NCBI GenBank assembly: GCA_963768585.1
Contig: CAVYIF010000020.1
Location: 1-64,000, forward strand
Length of the DNA stretch: 64,000 nt
Origin: CAVUNY01 sp963768585
GTDB taxonomy: Bacteria; Chloroflexota; Anaerolineae; Anaerolineales; Anaerolineaceae
Direction of reading: 5' to 3'
Part shown: piece after piece, positions 25,318 through 33,737 of the stretch
Layout of the letters: each line of letters starts with the position of its first letter
How positions within the stretch are numbered: position 1 is the first letter of the stretch
Notes under the pieces: model-generated
What the model was told of the DNA's origin: nothing
The model's database searches: none
Seen by the model: only the letters and a program-made list of their open reading frames with translations
Made by a program: the position numbers and the translations under genes

Positions 25318-26915
25318 TGGCCCGTCGAAAATCCGAACCCAAGACGGTCGACCCAGGCGTGCTGCAGGCCCCGGACTCCGGTATAACCGTGCGCATGTAC
25401 AATCCCGGTTTTGGCGACTGCCTGCTGCTGGCATTTCGAGGTGAAGACGGCTGCCCGCGCTATCTGTTGATCGACTGTGGCGCCCACCACCGCTATCCCG
25501 ATCGCAAGACCCGCTTGCAAAAAATAGCCAAAGATATCGCTGCCAGCACCAACAGCCATCTGCATGTGGTGGTAGCCACGCACGAACACACCGACCACCT
25601 GGACGGCTTCCGCCTGGCGTCGGACACCTTCGAGACTATCCAGATCGACGATCTCTGGCTGGCCTGGACCGAGGATCCGGACGACCCGGTCGCCAATGAA
25701 CTGCGCCAGCGCTACGACAAGCACATTCGCGCCATGTTTGGCGCCGTCAGCCAGCTGCGGGCAGCCGGGCAGTCGAATGCCGACAGCCTGGGCGCCTTGA
25801 TGGACTTTGAGTACAGCCGTGGTTTTGGTTTGGGAGCGACCGGCAGTGACGGTGGCAACGAAGCCCCCATTCCTTTCCTGCGCAGCCGGTCCACGCGCAA
25901 ACTGGTGCGTTCGCAAGATTACCTGCGGCCCGGCCAACCACCCTTGACCCTGCCGGGGGTGAATGGTGTCAAGATCTACGTCTTCGGACCGCCGGTTACC
26001 CCGGCCATGCTCAGAATCCTGGAACGGAAAAGCGAGTTGTACCCTGAAATGGCCGTATCCAACGAATCCGATGCTTTTGCCGCTGCCGTGGTTGCGGCGG
26101 ACAGCGCCGAGCCCTTGAGTTCGGACGATAAGGATGCTTACGAGAACAGCCAGCCGTTTAATCAACTTTACAGCATTAACCTGAAAGATGCCCCCCAACA
26201 CACGCAGTATGGAAAATTTTTTAACCAACATTACGGGAGTTCGCCGGCAGACGATCCCAATTTAAGTTGGCGGCGCATCGACAGCGATTGGCTTGGCGCG
26301 GGTGAAAACATGGCTTTGAGCATCAACTCGTACACCAATAACACCAGTATCGTGCTGGCATTTGAGTTAACCGACAGCCAGCCGCGCAAAGTGCTCCTTT
26401 TCGCCGCGGACGCCCAGACCGGCAACTGGCTTTCCTGGCAGGACCTGGCCTGGCCTGGCGAAGGTCCCAAAGGCGAAACCGTCAGCGCAGACGATCTGCT
26501 CGAGCGCATCGTGCTCTACAAGGTGGGTCACCACGGCAGCCGCAACGCCACCCTCAGCCAGAAAGGATTGGAATTAATGGACCAACCCGACCTGGTCGCC
26601 ATGATCCCGGTCGACCAGAAATGGGCCATGGAATCCATGCATTGGGAACACCCCGCCAAGAAGCTCCTGGCGCGCCTGGAAGAAAAGTCGTCCGGGAGAG
26701 TCATCCGCACGGACCAGATCCCATCCGGCAGCCAACTACCTGAGCAGCCCGCCGACCTGCCTGAGGCCGAGTGGAAAAACTTCATACAGCACCTCGAATG
26801 GGACCACAGCCCGGACGCTTTGTGGATCCAGTTTACCGTGCCGGCTGACCCTGACCCCGATCCCACCCCACCCCAGCATGGAAAAAACATTGATGACAAA
26901 AACAACTGTCCGTGA
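25317..26915 (+). CDS. Large metallo-beta-lactamase-fold hydrolase
   Basis: 532 residues with a complete MBL metal site: THEHTDH (His89, His91, Asp93, His94), FAADAQ (Asp365) and KVGHHGS (His405/406). The order resembles ComEC/Rec2-like MBL domains, but there are no membrane helices. A long insert between the second and third ligands (residues 105-335) includes ENSQPFNQLYSINLKDAP and SINSYTNNTSIVLAFE. The C-terminus has a second small domain and an acidic/proline tail (PADPDPDPTPPQ). AGGAGGT at 25303-25309 precedes ATG 25317, which overlaps the protease stop by one base; GTG 25314 is the alternative. A nuclease or phosphodiesterase activity is possible but unproven. Confidence 0.85.
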   Translation: MARRKSEPKTVDPGVLQAPDSGITVRMYNPGFGDCLLLAFRGEDGCPRYLLIDCGAHHRYPDRKTRLQKIAKDIAASTNSHLHVVVATHEHTDHLDGFRLASDTFETIQIDDLWLAWTEDPDDPVANELRQRYDKHIRAMFGAVSQLRAAGQSNADSLGALMDFEYSRGFGLGATGSDGGNEAPIPFLRSRSTRKLVRSQDYLRPGQPPLTLPGVNGVKIYVFGPPVTPAMLRILERKSELYPEMAVSNESDAFAAAVVAADSAEPLSSDDKDAYENSQPFNQLYSINLKDAPQHTQYGKFFNQHYGSSPADDPNLSWRRIDSDWLGAGENMALSINSYTNNTSIVLAFELTDSQPRKVLLFAADAQTGNWLSWQDLAWPGEGPKGETVSADDLLERIVLYKVGHHGSRNATLSQKGLELMDQPDLVAMIPVDQKWAMESMHWEHPAKKLLARLEEKSSGRVIRTDQIPSGSQLPEQPADLPEAEWKNFIQHLEWDHSPDALWIQFTVPADPDPDPTPPQHGKNIDDKNNCP

Positions 26916-28083
26916 AGTCGAGGGGCAGGAAATGGTAGACATTTTTCACCGTCTGCCGTCGTATGCCTTCTTTGTGCCAACCCCACCTTTGCCAGATCTC
27001 GAAGAACGCACCTCGGATTTGTTAAGCCGCAAGGGATGTCGTTTTTTTGCCCTGTTTGAAGAGCAGAGTGCAGCCGCCTGTGCCGCCATCATCCCCATGA
27101 CGCAGCAGGTACGCGGCAAGTTGTACCCGGTCTACGGTGTGTTTGACGTGGTCACCGTCCCTCCGGCCCGGCGTAAGGGATATGCTCGCCAGATCCTGTC
27201 GCATATGTTTTTCGAGATGCGGGAAGACCAGCGCCCGTTATCCTGTCTTTACCCGTTCCGCGAGTCGTTTTATGAACGCCTGGGATATGTAACGTTCCCC
27301 CACCAGCGCACGGCCCGTTTTTCACCACAGGTTCTTTTGCCTTTGTTGAAACAGGACCTGGAAGGCGAGGTGGAATTGATGCTGTCAGGTGAAGGGTTCG
27401 ACCAGTACCTGGCATGCCTGCGCGAACTGCGCCAACAAATCCACGGGCTGGCTATTTTTGACCACCCAAAACGCACCCGTTTCGAGCAGAACCGGCAGTG
27501 GTTGGCGGTCGCCAGAATCAAAGGAAAAATCGTGGGGGTCATGCTGTACCAGATGAAACGCAAAGAACCTACCGGAACCTTGATGCAGATCTCCCGCTTT
27601 AATTACCTGAATGCCGGCGGCAAGTATCTGCTTTTGAACTGGCTGGCCCGCCATGTAGACCAGGTAGAACAGGTCGAACTGCAGGACCTACCGGCTTATG
27701 AACACCCTGAAACCTGGCTCGCGGATATGCGCGTGAAAAGCGAACCAAATTCGATTGCCCCCATGGGTCGCGTTATCGACGTCGCTGGCATCGATGGAAT
27801 GCAAACTGGAACCGGCCAATTTTCGGTCCGGATTCTCGATCCGGCTTGCCCGTGGAATGAAGGCCCCTGGAACTTTGAAACCTGTCATGGAAAACTGAGC
27901 GTCACCCGCGCACCCTCCGCAGCGCTTGAACTCACCATCCAGGCCCTTTCCGCCCTCGTTTACGGGACGGTTGACCCTGCCGATTTTGCGTATCACGGCT
28001 GGGGCAGCCCGGGGCAGGAATCCATGCCGGCAATCCGGACCATGTTCCCGGGCAAGCTGCCTCATCTTTACGAATACTTTTAA
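26878..28083 (+). CDS. Eis-like GNAT N-acetyltransferase
   Basis: 401 residues with the Eis architecture: an N-terminal GNAT domain with the acetyl-CoA motif VVTVPPARRKGYARQIL and FRESFYERLGYVTF (the Tyr acts in Mycobacterium Eis), a second GNAT-like domain with LLLNWLARHVDQVEQVEL, and a C-terminal SCP2-like domain. The chain ends in HLYEYF; in Eis the carboxylate of the terminal Phe takes part in catalysis, and it is conserved here. Homologues acetylate amines such as aminoglycosides or peptides; the native substrate is unknown. The start at 26878 overlaps the MBL gene by 38 bases (a second ATG is at 26893), tying it to the protease/MBL transcript. Confidence 0.87.
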   Translation: MEKTLMTKTTVREVEGQEMVDIFHRLPSYAFFVPTPPLPDLEERTSDLLSRKGCRFFALFEEQSAAACAAIIPMTQQVRGKLYPVYGVFDVVTVPPARRKGYARQILSHMFFEMREDQRPLSCLYPFRESFYERLGYVTFPHQRTARFSPQVLLPLLKQDLEGEVELMLSGEGFDQYLACLRELRQQIHGLAIFDHPKRTRFEQNRQWLAVARIKGKIVGVMLYQMKRKEPTGTLMQISRFNYLNAGGKYLLLNWLARHVDQVEQVELQDLPAYEHPETWLADMRVKSEPNSIAPMGRVIDVAGIDGMQTGTGQFSVRILDPACPWNEGPWNFETCHGKLSVTRAPSAALELTIQALSALVYGTVDPADFAYHGWGSPGQESMPAIRTMFPGKLPHLYEYF

Positions 28084-28195
28084 GTCCAGAAAACCACCGC
28101 CCGTAATTAATGTGGATGGGCCGGTAAAATAATAACCAACTGATCGTGCTTAACGCATACCGTCAATAAGTATCGAATAATCAATCTGAAAACGT

Positions 28196-28237
28196 TTGCC
28201 GCCCCTCCCGGATGAAAACATCCCGAAGGGGCGGCAA
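28196..28237. terminator. Long hairpin between convergent genes
   Basis: TTGCCGCCCCT (28196-28206) pairs perfectly with AGGGGCGGCAA (28227-28237), and an inner GGATG/CATCC adds five pairs around an AAAA loop. It lies between the Eis-like gene and the convergent prenyltransferase gene, so it probably stops transcription from one or both sides, although neither side has a clean T run. The rest of 28084-28390 is AT-rich with no convincing gene. Confidence 0.6.
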
Positions 28238-28390
28238 GAAAAATCAAAATCCACAGAAGGCGATCTCAGGAACCTCAACAATTCTGGTTCGTTCAGGGTT
28301 TTCAATTCTGAAATGCCACCAATTAACTTATCGCATCGCAGAAATACAAATTCCCCTGGAATTGTTGTCTGAGGAGCTATCCCGAAAAAG

Positions 28391-28657
28391 CTAGAAAAAT
28401 TTTAACTGCATCAGGAACATGGTCCACGGGCCGATCAATGCCCACGCCCACGGGCCTACAAAATGAGCGCCCAGGCCAATCGCGCCTGCGATCTCGATTG
28501 GTTTTTGAAACGATTCCTGTACTGCCAGTGAACCGCGCTGGCGGCGCGCTTTAAACACCGGTACAATCACCAGCCCCGCTGCTGCTGCCATCATCAGGAT
28601 CACTACCCAGGTGCTGATGATATTCAGCAGAAAAATCGTCACAAAACCACAGTACAA
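28391..28657 (-). CDS. UbiA-type prenyltransferase, C-terminal part (frameshifted gene)
   Basis: C-terminal piece of the prenyltransferase encoded at 28551-29312. It contains helices such as FVTIFLLNIISTWVVILMMAA and a final GPWAWALIGPWTMFLMQL. It joins the upstream piece if one base is removed from the AAAA run at 28643-28646 (TTTT on the coding strand), giving V-L-W-F-V-T-I-F-L across the junction and a total of roughly 305 residues, normal for the family. The TTG at the 5' end of this fragment has no ribosome site and is not thought to be a true start. Confidence 0.7.
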   Translation of the reverse strand: MYCGFVTIFLLNIISTWVVILMMAAAAGLVIVPVFKARRQRGSLAVQESFQKPIEIAGAIGLGAHFVGPWAWALIGPWTMFLMQLKFF

Positions 28658-29312
28658 CGCCGATTAAAAGCACCAGAATCATCAACCAATAGCTGTGGCG
28701 AGCCCCTAACATGGCTGCAGTATGGCGCAGGCCGGCCTTAAGATCCCCCTCCAGGTCACGCAGTTCGTTGAACAACTCACCGTACAGGCTGATGGCTACC
28801 ACACAGGTGAACGGAAACAACCAGTAAAAGTTATCTGGACGGCGGTCGAATGCCAGGTAGGCCGGCAAGAACTGCAAGCCGGCCAGCATCATGCAGTGCG
28901 ATGCCAGATCGACGAAGGCCATATTCTTGAGGCGAATCTTCTTCCAGGAATATACAAATCCCAGGAACAGGCTGAATGTGCCTAAAACGAATGGCCAATA
29001 GCCCAACTGGTAGTACAGGAAGGCGGATACCGCAGCTACCGCGAAAGAGGCCACCGTGGCCAGACGCGGAGATAGCTCGCCGGAAGAAACCGGATTTCGG
29101 TTCACTTTCTTGGGGTTGAGTGCATCATCCTCGGCATCTTCCACATCATTAATCATGAAAGCAAAGACCACCGCCAGCCAGTTAGCGGCCCACACGCCTA
29201 ACAACTGCCAGCTAACCTCACCCTCTGCCGAGGCAACCCCCAATAATGTGGTAACGGTCACAAAAAAAGTCAGTTCTTTAAACCGTGTCAAGCGGATCAA
29301 AGCCTTAATCAT
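28551..29312 (-). CDS. UbiA-type prenyltransferase, N-terminal part (frameshifted gene)
   Basis: Membrane prenyltransferase of the UbiA superfamily. The first Asp motif FMINDVEDAEDDALNPKKVNR and second motif LRDLEGDLKAGLRHTAAMLG bind Mg-diphosphate of the isoprenyl donor; several transmembrane helices separate them. The typical product is a prenylated quinone, chlorophyll or heme precursor; which one cannot be told. The frame fails after residue ~227 (LLIGVVLWF), and the remaining helices lie in another frame. The ATG at 29312 lacks a clear ribosome site; in-frame TTG/GTG codons upstream, to 29342, are alternatives. Convergent with the Eis-like gene. Confidence 0.82.
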   Translation of the reverse strand: MIKALIRLTRFKELTFFVTVTTLLGVASAEGEVSWQLLGVWAANWLAVVFAFMINDVEDAEDDALNPKKVNRNPVSSGELSPRLATVASFAVAAVSAFLYYQLGYWPFVLGTFSLFLGFVYSWKKIRLKNMAFVDLASHCMMLAGLQFLPAYLAFDRRPDNFYWLFPFTCVVAISLYGELFNELRDLEGDLKAGLRHTAAMLGARHSYWLMILVLLIGVVLWFCDDFSAEYHQHLGSDPDDGSSSGAGDCTGV

Positions 29313-29482
29313 ATTCAAGGTCGGAATTCCTTTCACTAACAAGATTTAAATCTGGATGAAGTGAATTTATTTGCTGCTGCCCCACAAGTTTCCCATCCAC
29401 CAATTGTGATCAAGATTCATATGGAAAACTCAAACCAGTAAGTTAGTTCTTCTTTAAGAGTATTTGCTTTTTTGACAAATCT

Positions 29483-29531
29483 AGTATACAAAATTTTTAC
29501 CATTTTGTTCAATAGGAAGCGCGTTCTATTG
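29483..29531 (-). promoter_or_regulatory. Candidate promoter and dyads upstream of the prenyltransferase
   Basis: Minus-strand TATACT (29488-29483) with TTGAAC 18 bases upstream. CAATAG and CTATTG form an inverted repeat at 29510-29531, and AATAGGA/TCCTATT another that overlaps it. These could be operator half-sites. The whole 29343-29607 gap is AT-rich and carries no gene. Confidence 0.35.
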
Positions 29532-29607
29532 GCACTTCCGTCCTATTACACGCTATAAATATAACCCCGTTTAAGGCATAGGGTCACGCCAATCAGAAAA
29601 CTCATAT

Positions 29608-31752
29608 TCAATGGTCAGGATCAATCTTTACGACGTTTTCTTCCATGCTTACTTTCACGACATTAACTTTTGGCCCACCCGGTTTGGGCAGGAAATCTAC
29701 AATTGCCGGACTGAGCGAATAATCGATCCAACGCTCCCAATCGCGCTCGCTCAGAAACTGATTGCGCGCTTCCGCCAGCCAATCCACCAGGCTTGTATCC
29801 CAGTTCAACTTCAGCCCCTGTTTCAGGTAGCGGTCGGCCAGGTCTGCCAGCATATGATCCTTCAACCATTCCTTGGAGATTGACGCCGGCTGGATGCCTG
29901 GCATAAAAAGGTCAACCTGGGATGCCAGCTCATTTCCGATCGTTTCGGCAACCGCCTTGTAGACATCGCCAACTTCCACCCCTTGCTCATCTTTCAATTG
30001 GAAACCCAGGCTGCGCTGTACATGGATCGTGACCTCTGCGGTCAACAGCACGACGGCGTCGCTGAAGTAAATCGATTTTCCCTGTCCATCTGTCAGGCGG
30101 CCTTCTTGCAGTCCCTGATTGACCACCGCCCGCACCGAAGGGTGGCACAGGTCAATATTTTCCAAACGCACCACGCACCACGGAATCTGGATCAAACGAT
30201 GTAATGGCAGCCTTTCACTGTAGCCCACGTACCCGGGCGGCGCGCCGACCAGCAGCGAAACGTCCATTGGATGCTGCATACGGCTCATGTCGATCGTCAC
30301 CACCCGTTCCGCATCGCCAAACAAGGAGGCCGCAATGGTCCGCGAAATGGTCTCGCTCAACTCCGCGGCTGCCCCACTGAGCAGCAGCACCGCATTTGGC
30401 CGGCCTGCTCTTAAATCCAATCCGCGCATGGTCACCTGCAAACGGTTCAGAAGGCCGCCCACCTCTTCCGGGCGCATCAATCCCTGTTCCTGCAGCACTT
30501 TCTGCAGGCTGGACAAACGATTTTCCAGGGAAAGCGGCATGCCGACCATACGTTGGGCAACTTCCTGGGCTTCCTTCATGTCCAGCACCGGGCTGCCCTG
30601 GGCAACCGCATGCGCGATCGATTGTTCCAGCAGGTCAACCGCCTTATCCGGAAATTGGCGGTTCTTCATATACTGCTGCCCAAACTGAACCAGCCACTCA
30701 AGCACATCGTCTGCCACGCGGACGTTGTACTTCGGGCTGAGTTGATCGCGCAGGGCAGACAAGATCTTAAAAGTCAGTTCCGGGCTCAGTTCGTTGATCC
30801 GGATCGGCTGGAAGCGGCGTTCTAAGGCGGTATCGGCTTCGATAAACCGGCGGTATTCATCATCGGTTGTGGCAGCGATCACCGCAATCTCGCCCCGCGC
30901 CAGGGCAGGTTTGAGCAGCGCGCCCAGATCATTGGTGCCCACCATCCCACCCGCGCCGATGATCGTATGAATCTCATCGATGAACAGGATTACCCGCTCC
31001 TGTGCGGCTTCGGTCAGAATGGACTGCATGCGCTTTTCCAGGTCGCCGCGCGTATTGGTTCCGGCAACCAACACCGAAGGCTGCAGCGAGATAATGCGCA
31101 CATCCTTCAGCGGAGCAGGCACATTTCCGCCAATCACCCGGTTGGCCAGCCCTTCGACAATTGCCGTTTTGCCGACACCTGCCGGGCCAATCAGCACCGG
31201 GTTGCGTTTGGTGTTGCGGCACAAGGTCTCCATTGTCAGTTGCAACTCTTCTTCGCGCCCGACCAATTGGCCCAACTTACCCTCAAACGCGGCCCTGGTC
31301 AGGTCCCTGCCGAATTGGTCCAGGGTAGGCGTAGGCGCTGGTGCCGCTATGGCTTCGATCGGAGCGGCAGCATGCTGCATATTCGCCCCGCCAGCTGCGG
31401 GCGGTTGGGATAAACCCCAGGCAAGCAAAATAACCTTCGCCAGATCACGCACGTCGGCTTTCGTTTTGCCTCGCTTCAGGGCCAGCTCCCCGGCCTGATT
31501 AACCGCATTCCTGCGCAGCAGGGTTGCCCCGAGTTCGTTGCGCGCCAGCTTTTGCGACAGATCTTGAATCATCCCATTCACGTCGGCGCCGTGCAGCATC
31601 GACCCCACCAGCGCATTGTGGCGCTCGCACAGCGCCAGCAGCCAATGATGCGCACCTAAAGCGGCATGACCGGCATTTTCCCGCATTTCTTCTGCGGCAT
31701 CGGCGATCCGTTTTGCGCCTGGGGTCAGGTCTGGCAGTTTTGCTTCCGTCAT
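29608..31752 (-). CDS. ClpC/ClpB-like AAA+ protein with degenerate second ATPase module
   Basis: 714 residues laid out as a class I Clp ATPase: Clp N-like domain (residues 10-115, GAHHWLLAL), Ala/Pro linker, D1 with intact Walker A GPAGVGKT (189-196), Walker B ILFIDEIH and ERRF, then D2. In D2 the P-loop is replaced by LLLSGAAAELSETI (456-469) and the Walker B by VVRLENIDLCHP, so it probably cannot hydrolyse ATP. D1 lacks the KYRG pore aromatic (GTNTRGD), whereas D2 keeps GYVGY. RSLGFQLKDEQG aligns with the ClpP-docking loop of ClpC. No long M-domain is seen. GGAGG precedes the ATG. Probably a specialised unfoldase or scaffold; it stands alone on the minus strand. Confidence 0.85.
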   Translation of the reverse strand: MTEAKLPDLTPGAKRIADAAEEMRENAGHAALGAHHWLLALCERHNALVGSMLHGADVNGMIQDLSQKLARNELGATLLRRNAVNQAGELALKRGKTKADVRDLAKVILLAWGLSQPPAAGGANMQHAAAPIEAIAAPAPTPTLDQFGRDLTRAAFEGKLGQLVGREEELQLTMETLCRNTKRNPVLIGPAGVGKTAIVEGLANRVIGGNVPAPLKDVRIISLQPSVLVAGTNTRGDLEKRMQSILTEAAQERVILFIDEIHTIIGAGGMVGTNDLGALLKPALARGEIAVIAATTDDEYRRFIEADTALERRFQPIRINELSPELTFKILSALRDQLSPKYNVRVADDVLEWLVQFGQQYMKNRQFPDKAVDLLEQSIAHAVAQGSPVLDMKEAQEVAQRMVGMPLSLENRLSSLQKVLQEQGLMRPEEVGGLLNRLQVTMRGLDLRAGRPNAVLLLSGAAAELSETISRTIAASLFGDAERVVTIDMSRMQHPMDVSLLVGAPPGYVGYSERLPLHRLIQIPWCVVRLENIDLCHPSVRAVVNQGLQEGRLTDGQGKSIYFSDAVVLLTAEVTIHVQRSLGFQLKDEQGVEVGDVYKAVAETIGNELASQVDLFMPGIQPASISKEWLKDHMLADLADRYLKQGLKLNWDTSLVDWLAEARNQFLSERDWERWIDYSLSPAIVDFLPKPGGPKVNVVKVSMEENVVKIDPDH

Positions 31753-31909
31753 GGTTCCTCCAGCTTTATTTAACAGTCATTTCGTCCTATCATCGCCGCA
31801 CAAGCCGCAAGCGCGATATCAGGCATTATACACGTCCTGCCCTGCAATATCCTGAATTTTAAGGGGAACAGAACTTTCTTTATGCGTACACGAAGAAATC
31901 AGCCTCTGC

Positions 31910-33364
31910 TTAGCGGATCAGCTTGCGGGTCAGGTCTGCCGCTTCAGCTTCCATTTCCGCGGTCGGCGCGGTGCCGCTGCGCCGGGCAGCCAGCACCCGG
32001 TTCAGGCGCTGGTGCGTGGTCGGGTCGAGGGGATACCGGCGGGCAAAAATCAAGGCCAATCCCACCAGCAGGACCGGCACGGCCACGAAAATGAACCGCA
32101 GCGCCGTCAGAAAGGCGTCCGTTTGGGTCTGTTCGACCAATTTTTCCACCCCCGCCACCACCTCCTGGACCGGGGGCCGGTATCCGGCCAGAGCCAGACT
32201 GTTTGAAACCATGAACAATGCCACAGCAGAGCTGAGTTTGCGCAAGAAAGTCACCAGAGCCGAATACGTACCCTCGCGCCGCTGTCCGCTGGAAAGTTCA
32301 TCCACATCCGGAATATCGGGAAACATGGCATAAATCATTACCACGATTCCCCCCGTGCCCAGGCCAACGATGACCGCGAAAGCATACGCCACCCAACTCG
32401 CTCCGCCGGGCACCAGGGCGAAACTGAACAGCATCGCTCCCAACCAGACGACGGCCCCCACCAGGTAGCCCACTTTTTTGCTGGTCCGCCGGCTGAGCCA
32501 AACGTAAAACGGCAGCGAGGCTACCTGAGACACCAGCAGCGCCCCACTGACGTAATTGGCTTCATCGCCGCGCCCCAGGTAATATTTCATGAAATAGATC
32601 ACGATGCTCGATACAGCATCCATGGCCACAAAAGCCAGGATGTACATCATCAGCACGACCACAAACGTGCGCACGGTGAATGGTTCGACAAAGGTGGCCC
32701 GCCAGGAAAACGGCCGGATCTCTCCTTGAAACTCCTTGCGCTCACGTACGCTGAAAAATGTGACGATAAACGGCAGTGCAAACAGCAAGCCAAAGATCGC
32801 CGCCATGGCAACATAACCCTGGTGCACATCCGGAAACATTTTTACGATTTCCAGCGGCAGCACGGCGCACAGGATCGAAGAAAATGTTGAAAAAAAGATG
32901 CGGAAGGAGCTGATCGAAGTGCGTTCGTGATAATCAAGGCTGAGTTCGGAAGCCAGGGCATTGTAAGAAACCATTACGATGCTGACCACGGTCGAGAAGA
33001 ACAGGTAAGAAAAAATCACAAAGACAAAACGGGTGATTTCATCGTTGAAATCGACCGGGTAAAACAGCAGAAAAAAAGAGACAAACACCAATGGGATTCC
33101 CACCAGCAGGTACGGTCTCCGCCGGCCCAACTTCGTGCGCGTGCGGTCGGTGATGATGCCCTCAAAGGGATCGGTAACTGCATCATATCCCTTACTGATC
33201 AAGATCACGATCCCTGCCAGGGCAGCGTTGATCCGGATGATATCGGTCAGGAAATACAGATAATAAAAACCGATGATCACGCCCGACCCTCCGCCGTAGA
33301 TATCCCCCAGGCCAAAACCAACCTTGCGCCAAAAACTGAGCCGTTCGCTGTTTGACTGCGCCAT
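31910..33364 (-). CDS. GPH-family sugar:cation symporter (MFS)
   Basis: About 484 residues, twelve predicted helices, of the glycoside-pentoside-hexuronide:cation symporter family (MelB type). Characteristic features are the N-terminal GFGLGDIYGG, KGYDAVTDPFEGIITDRTRTKLGRRRPYLL split over helix 2 and loop 2-3 with the conserved Asp and Arg-rich loop, and a central cytoplasmic loop with RERKEF. ATG 33364 with GAGGA upstream was preferred; the frame is open to 33427. It is likely to import a glycoside with Na+ or H+ and fits the hydrolases elsewhere in the window, though none adjoins it. Confidence 0.88.
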   Translation of the reverse strand: MAQSNSERLSFWRKVGFGLGDIYGGGSGVIIGFYYLYFLTDIIRINAALAGIVILISKGYDAVTDPFEGIITDRTRTKLGRRRPYLLVGIPLVFVSFFLLFYPVDFNDEITRFVFVIFSYLFFSTVVSIVMVSYNALASELSLDYHERTSISSFRIFFSTFSSILCAVLPLEIVKMFPDVHQGYVAMAAIFGLLFALPFIVTFFSVRERKEFQGEIRPFSWRATFVEPFTVRTFVVVLMMYILAFVAMDAVSSIVIYFMKYYLGRGDEANYVSGALLVSQVASLPFYVWLSRRTSKKVGYLVGAVVWLGAMLFSFALVPGGASWVAYAFAVIVGLGTGGIVVMIYAMFPDIPDVDELSSGQRREGTYSALVTFLRKLSSAVALFMVSNSLALAGYRPPVQEVVAGVEKLVEQTQTDAFLTALRFIFVAVPVLLVGLALIFARRYPLDPTTHQRLNRVLAARRSGTAPTAEMEAEAADLTRKLIR

Positions 33365-33737
33365 ACTGCCATCCTCGATAAGATTTTCCACGCCTGAAAA
33401 AAGCCTGCCTGAATATAAAAAAAACAATACCCAATTATACGGGTAGTATAAAATACCATGTGGTTATCCCAAAAGATCTTGTAGACAACCCCAACATATT
33501 CTAACGATAAATATATTCAGATCTTCGGCAGTGCGCAGCGCGAGGTTCGGGAAGCCTCTTCTCTGCCCTTCCTCCCCAAAATGGAAGGTCACCCTTGGTG
33601 CACCCGCAGGGGTGTGGGACGGGGGATAGCGGTTTGTCCTGTCTTTTCCCAAAACCTGAACGCATCCAATGCCATTTTCAGGCATTGGATGCCATAAAGA
33701 TTTATCCAGGAAGATTGTAAATTATCCTGTAGTCATT
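33365..33737. other. Intergenic region without a gene
   Basis: Gap between the symporter start and the secreted repeat protein. A minus-strand TATAAT (33439-33434) and TATACT (33450-33445) may serve the symporter gene, but no -35 fits well. A hairpin (separate entry) lies at 33662-33692. A 73-codon minus-strand frame here has no ribosome site and a shuffled composition, so it is not called. Confidence 0.5.
33662..33692 (-). terminator. Hairpin downstream of the secreted repeat protein
   Basis: GCATCCAATGCC (33662-33673), seven-base loop, GGCATTGGATGC (33681-33692): a perfect 12-base-pair stem about 46 bases after the minus-strand stop at 33738. The tract after it on that strand (GTTCAGGTTTTGGG) is only partly T-rich, so a terminator is likely but not certain. 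Confidence 0.55.

Noticed and set aside
25104..26231. Minus-strand open frame of 375 codons opposite the protease/MBL junction
   Set aside because: Both sense genes show conserved metal sites; this frame is their shadow.
28212..28394. 60-codon plus-strand frame between the Eis-like gene and the prenyltransferase
   Set aside because: Starts inside the long hairpin, has no ribosome site and no recognisable protein features.
33464..33685. 73-codon minus-strand frame in the gap after the symporter
   Set aside because: No ribosome site, overlaps a hairpin, and reads as shuffled sequence.
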